From CAZHBD01 sp964530555 (GTDB taxonomy: Bacteria; Patescibacteriota; Saccharimonadia; Saccharimonadales; AWTP1-31): a stretch of DNA of 18,514 nucleotides. The position numbers and the translations under genes were made by a program. Positions 16,188 through 18,514 of this stretch are shown here, piece by piece. Under the pieces are notes generated by a model that saw only the letters and a program-made list of their open reading frames with translations, made no database searches and was not told the origin of the DNA. Each line of letters starts with the position of its first letter. Position 1 is the first letter of the stretch. The stretch is from contig CAZHBD010000012.1 of NCBI GenBank assembly GCA_964530555.1, positions 1 through 18,514 of the forward strand, written 5' to 3'.

Positions 16188-16283
16188 ATGGCCCGCTACG
16201 TTTGCAACATTTCAGAAAGTACATACGACCAGTCAATGAGCCTACGGGCTCTTATTTTTTATGGAGTCCAAGTATGGCTGTAG
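16188..16283 (+). CDS. 31-codon leader ORF (possible attenuator peptide)
   Basis: The ATG at 16188 has an excellent ribosome site, AAGGAG (16177-16182), five bases upstream, better than that of the next gene. The ORF encodes MARYVCNISES... and ends in TAG (16281-16283), ten bases past the start of the next gene (ATG 16274). A terminator hairpin lies inside it. The predicted peptide matches no family I recognise. Whether the peptide matters or only its translation does cannot be told from sequence. It could instead be a chance ORF in a structured leader. Confidence 0.45.
   Translation: MARYVCNISESTYDQSMSLRALIFYGVQVWL
16238..16260 (+). terminator. Intrinsic terminator/attenuator hairpin with UACG loop
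   Basis: GAGCC (16238-16242) pairs with GGCTC (16247-16251) around TACG, giving a C(UACG)G tetraloop of the very stable UNCG type, followed by TTATTTTTT. It lies inside the leader ORF and 13 bases before the next ATG. GCCCG at 16191-16195 can pair with CGGGC at 16245-16249 and would compete with the stem. Confidence 0.75.
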
Positions 16284-16729
16284 CATTTGAGATCGAACCC
16301 GGGTTCGACCATAATACGTCACCTTACGCTATTGGTGCCGAGCAGAAAGCGTTCAGAGTTGGTTCGCATTGGCACGAGAACATACGCAGCAAGATTGAGG
16401 AACGGCGCAAAACGCACATCTTAACTGAGTACGCTGATAAGTTCGAGCGTTTGATTGCTGAACGCCTACCTAACGGCCTTGATAGCCCAGGATTGGTCAT
16501 CAATTCTGCTGGTGCCAACTTCGGCATAGTCGCAGCCGGTTCTGAGCCGGGGCAAAAGATCATGTTCTGGCGTCAGATCTATCGGCATGAAGATGACGTG
16601 GCGGAGCAAAAAATTAGCTTTACTGTCATCGGTCCAGGTGCGCCCCAAGAAGTTACTGCCTCGCAGATTGGCGCACTATTGCATGGGGTCGAAGAAGTTA
16701 TCGCAAACCACAAACCGCTTGTTATCTAG
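16274..16729 (+). CDS. Unrecognised soluble protein, 151 aa
   Basis: I choose ATG 16274, with GGAG (16263-16266) seven bases upstream; an upstream in-frame TTG at 16202 would run through the terminator hairpin and has no ribosome site. The protein starts MAVAFEIEPGFDHN, has no signal peptide or membrane segment, and looks mixed alpha/beta with a basic helical stretch (NIRSKIEERRKTHILTEYADKFERLIAER), a Gly/Ala-rich segment (VINSAGANFGIVAAGSEPG) and a closing helix (GALLHGVEEVIANHK). I recognise no family and no catalytic motif. It is the only gene behind the palindrome/leader/terminator arrangement and ends directly against the CIRCE operator of hrcA, so its expression appears separately controlled. 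Confidence 0.75.
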   Translation: MAVAFEIEPGFDHNTSPYAIGAEQKAFRVGSHWHENIRSKIEERRKTHILTEYADKFERLIAERLPNGLDSPGLVINSAGANFGIVAAGSEPGQKIMFWRQIYRHEDDVAEQKISFTVIGPGAPQEVTASQIGALLHGVEEVIANHKPLVI

Positions 16730-16756
16730 TTAGCACTCTTGACGCGACAGTGCTAA
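16730..16756. promoter_or_regulatory. CIRCE operator of hrcA
   Basis: TTAGCACTC-N9-CAGTGCTAA matches the CIRCE consensus TTAGCACTC-N9-GAGTGCTAA with one mismatch (C for G at 16748). It begins right after the stop of the previous gene. HrcA binds this element and represses its own operon until heat stress. Confidence 0.93.
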
Positions 16757-16767
16757 AAGTATACACT
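16739..16767 (+). promoter_or_regulatory. hrcA promoter overlapping CIRCE
   Basis: TTGACG (16739-16744), 17 bases, TACACT (16762-16767); an alternative -10 is TATACA at 16760. The -35 box and spacer lie inside CIRCE, so bound HrcA would block polymerase. Expected start of transcription is about 16774. Confidence 0.65.
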
Positions 16768-16772
16768 TTTAG
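16753..16772. repeat. Second palindrome CTAAAAGT-ATAC-ACTTTTAG
   Basis: Perfect eight-base arms with a four-base centre. It shares CTAA with the right CIRCE arm and covers the -10 region of the hrcA promoter. Confidence 0.7.
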
Positions 16773-16789
16773 TGAAAAGCGAGAATCAT

Positions 16790-17500
16790 ATGACGGAGCG
16801 TCAGCGAAAGATATTACAAGCCATTGTTGAGCAGTATGCCGAAGTTGCGAGCCCCGTAGGCTCGACATTATTGGCTCAACTATTCAATGTCTCGAGTGCC
16901 ACAATTCGGGCTGATATGGCCGAACTTGAGCGTTTGGGGTTTATTGACCAACCGCATACCAGTGCTGGCCGGGTCCCAACCGATAAGGGTTACCGATTCT
17001 ACGTCAACATGCTAGCCGACGCTCCTCAGCCTGAGTCATCTGTCGAACGCCGAGCCGAAAAGGCACTGACAACCCGTGTCACAAGCGGTGGAGTGCCCGA
17101 GAGAGTAATTCGTAATACTGTTGATACTCTCGTAGAACTAACGCATAACTTAGGCCTAGCGACTATTGGCGATCAGCTGTATATGAGTGGTCTGTCTAAC
17201 CTGTTCGGGCAACCGGAATTCATGAACAGTGGGCAGGTGCGTGAAGTTGCTCGCTTGCTCGATAACCTTGAGCCATGGCTGTATGAGGCTGCACCTAACG
17301 AGCCCCTGAGTGTCTATATTGGTAAAGAAAATCCTATCGGTCGCAGTGCCGGCTGTACCTTAATTGTAAGCCGCTTTCGTAGCTCATATAGTGACAGCAG
17401 CTATATCGGGGTCTTAGGCCCAACGCGGCAGAGCTACCGCGATGTTATGACCTTAGTTAGGCGCGCTGGCGAGGCGCTTGAGGAGGCGCTCTATGCCTAA
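16790..17500 (+). CDS. hrcA: Heat-shock repressor HrcA (short form)
   Basis: 236 residues from ATG 16790; a GTG at 16772 would add six residues (MKSENH), but it precedes the expected mRNA start, and family members begin near M-x-T-x-R. HrcA represses heat-shock genes by binding CIRCE. The N-terminal winged helix is clear: TERQRKILQAIVEQY, SPVGSTLLAQ, SSATIRADMAELERLGFI and HTSAGRVPTDKGYRFYV. The C-terminus has the GAF-like family end GVLGPTRQSYRDVMTLVRRAGEAL. Typical HrcA is about 340 residues, so roughly 100 are missing from the middle, where the inserted dimerisation domain normally lies. Its own CIRCE and promoter precede it, implying autoregulation, and grpE overlaps its last eight bases. 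Confidence 0.93.
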   Translation: MTERQRKILQAIVEQYAEVASPVGSTLLAQLFNVSSATIRADMAELERLGFIDQPHTSAGRVPTDKGYRFYVNMLADAPQPESSVERRAEKALTTRVTSGGVPERVIRNTVDTLVELTHNLGLATIGDQLYMSGLSNLFGQPEFMNSGQVREVARLLDNLEPWLYEAAPNEPLSVYIGKENPIGRSAGCTLIVSRFRSSYSDSSYIGVLGPTRQSYRDVMTLVRRAGEALEEALYA

Positions 17501-17963
17501 AGCATCAAAAAAGCTTGGAGAGCTAAGTGTTTTGCAGCAACAAGTAGCAGAGCTGACCGAAGCCTTGCAACGCGAACGTGCCGATGCCGCCAATCTGAGG
17601 CGGCGCCACGAAGAGCAGCTTGGGAGTCTTAAAGCTCATGTTGCGGCAGATATCGTTGAGCAATTATTACCAGTCATTGATAATTTTGAGCGTGCCCTAA
17701 AGCATGTCCCAAAAGAGCTGACAGACAATACGTACATTAAAGGTGTACAAGGGGTGGTTAAGCAGTTTGAGACAAGCCTTCAGGCAATCGGTGTGCAGCG
17801 CATCAAGACAGTTGGCGAGCGCTTTAACCCACACCTACACGAGGCGGTACAAATGGAAGAGGGCGAAGGTGATGACGAAGTCGTAACCGAAGAGTTACAA
17901 GCTGGTTATGCCCTTGGTGACCAGGTGGTTCGCCATGCTATGGTAAAAGTTACTCGGGCGTAA
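17493..17963 (+). CDS. grpE: Nucleotide exchange factor GrpE
   Basis: 156 residues. GrpE releases ADP from DnaK and so drives the Hsp70 cycle. I choose ATG 17493, with a perfect AGGAGG (17481-17486) six bases upstream, over an in-frame TTG at 17478 that precedes that site. An N-terminal coiled coil (about 6-45, LQQQVAELTEALQRERADA) leads to IVEQLLPVIDNFERAL and the C-terminal beta domain with FNPHLHEAV and GYALGDQVVRHAMVKVT, the family signature. It is somewhat shorter than usual because the variable N-terminal extension is minimal. The overlap with hrcA shows translational coupling within a CIRCE-controlled operon. Confidence 0.96.
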   Translation: MPKASKKLGELSVLQQQVAELTEALQRERADAANLRRRHEEQLGSLKAHVAADIVEQLLPVIDNFERALKHVPKELTDNTYIKGVQGVVKQFETSLQAIGVQRIKTVGERFNPHLHEAVQMEEGEGDDEVVTEELQAGYALGDQVVRHAMVKVTRA

Positions 17964-17964
17964 C

Positions 17965-18514
17965 ATGCCTGCACCTCAATTTAGCCAAAAGCCACCCGTT
18001 GGCTTTCCTGAATTTACGCTCGATGAATTAAAACATGTTGCCCGGCCGGTAGAGTTTTTTAATCTCCCACGATTAGTTGAGATCTCAGCTCGCCACCCGC
18101 TCATAGATGCATACCGCGATAGTGAGCTTGAACGGCTAACGGATGAGCTGCATGAACGGCAAATTCCTGCCCGTCAAATTGAGATTGCTCGTACGCTGTA
18201 TCCGCTGGCATTTGAGGTGGGGTTTGTAATCTTACGACGTGCACTCTTGGCGGCAGATATGACTATCGACCCAACTCCATTTACCAAGCAGCCTGTAGGC
18301 GCCAATCCAGATGTCATGTATACCCCGACAGCGGTAGGTAGGTTAGGTTATGCAGTAGGCTGGTGGTTTAACGAAAAAAGCGTTGAGGTTGAAGGCAATG
18401 TTTTAGATCATGAACATTTCGCAAAGTTTCCTGCTACAGCCGGACTTTGTGGTGAAGCTGCGCAAGGTGTATATGCTGCACTGACAACCTACTTACGAAT
18501 CACTCAATCAGTAG
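17965..18514 (+). CDS. Unrecognised protein downstream of grpE (3' partial)
   Basis: The ATG lies one base after the grpE stop and the frame stays open for 183 codons to the window edge. No good ribosome site is seen, so translation probably depends on coupling to grpE. It begins MPAPQFSQKPPVGFPEFTLD, followed by a likely helical region (LIDAYRDSELERLTDELHERQ) and moderately hydrophobic stretches without a clear membrane helix. It is not DnaK or DnaJ: there is no actin-fold nucleotide signature and no HPD motif. I do not recognise the family. Its place in the heat-shock operon suggests a stress-related role, which is inference. Confidence 0.75.
   Translation, partial: MPAPQFSQKPPVGFPEFTLDELKHVARPVEFFNLPRLVEISARHPLIDAYRDSELERLTDELHERQIPARQIEIARTLYPLAFEVGFVILRRALLAADMTIDPTPFTKQPVGANPDVMYTPTAVGRLGYAVGWWFNEKSVEVEGNVLDHEHFAKFPATAGLCGEAAQGVYAALTTYLRITQSV

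Noticed and set aside
16202..16273. TTG start at 16202 for the 151-residue unknown protein
   Set aside because: The added residues would run through the terminator hairpin and have no ribosome site; ATG 16274 has GGAG upstream.
17478..17492. TTG start at 17478 for grpE
   Set aside because: It lies before the AGGAGG ribosome site, which clearly serves ATG 17493.
1..18514. TGA recoded to glycine, as in Gracilibacteria
   Set aside because: No in-frame TGA interrupts the long reading frames, whereas recoded genomes show many; Trp is encoded by TGG.

Overview
The window looks like a chromosomal segment of a Candidate Phyla Radiation bacterium, most likely a Saccharibacteria (TM7)-type epibiont. 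This is inference: the genes are tightly packed and several families appear in short forms (HrcA about 236 aa, GrpE 156 aa, a half-size EamA transporter). Large surface proteins carry long, strongly basic N-terminal tails before a single membrane segment. TGA is not used as a sense codon, which argues against Gracilibacteria/Absconditabacteria; it is also not used as a stop by any of the 12 terminated genes.

Layout. (1) 1-2080: two tandem paralogous surface proteins built from W/GxDxxxY beta-propeller-like repeats; the first is cut by the left edge. (2) 2124-5951: core genes murJ (lipid II flippase), a half-size EamA transporter coupled to it, and lepA, which has an extended -10 box so close to its ATG that its mRNA may be leaderless. 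(3) 5955-6398 (minus): a small membrane-anchored DUF5666-like protein, convergent with lepA and divergent from (4) 6491-13087: a 2198-residue protein with a secreted GLUG-repeat/FN3 adhesin-like ectodomain joined to a membrane-spanning histidine-kinase-like C-terminus. (5) 13193-15292: a membrane-anchored GH16 glycoside hydrolase with Ig/FN3 modules, followed by a strong hairpin terminator. (6) 15395-16111: a guanylate-kinase-fold protein with an altered P-loop. (7) 16112-16729: a palindrome-overlapped promoter, a 31-codon leader ORF that contains a terminator hairpin, and an unrecognised protein. (8) 16730-18514: a CIRCE-controlled heat-shock operon hrcA-grpE followed by an unrecognised ORF that runs off the right edge.

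How the genes fit together. Three of the loci (beta-propeller pair, GLUG-kinase, GH16) encode large envelope proteins suited to binding, sensing or trimming surface glycans of another cell; murJ and perhaps the EamA protein serve envelope building. The most unusual object is the GLUG/FN3-histidine kinase fusion, an orphan sensor without a response regulator in this window and with two complementary, partly degenerate phospho-acceptor regions separated by a membrane hairpin. The second area of interest is regulatory DNA: palindromes overlap -10 regions upstream of several genes, and a leader-ORF/terminator arrangement looks like an attenuator.

No tRNA, rRNA, CRISPR array, transposase or integrase was seen. 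No gene-free stretch exceeds about 110 bases.
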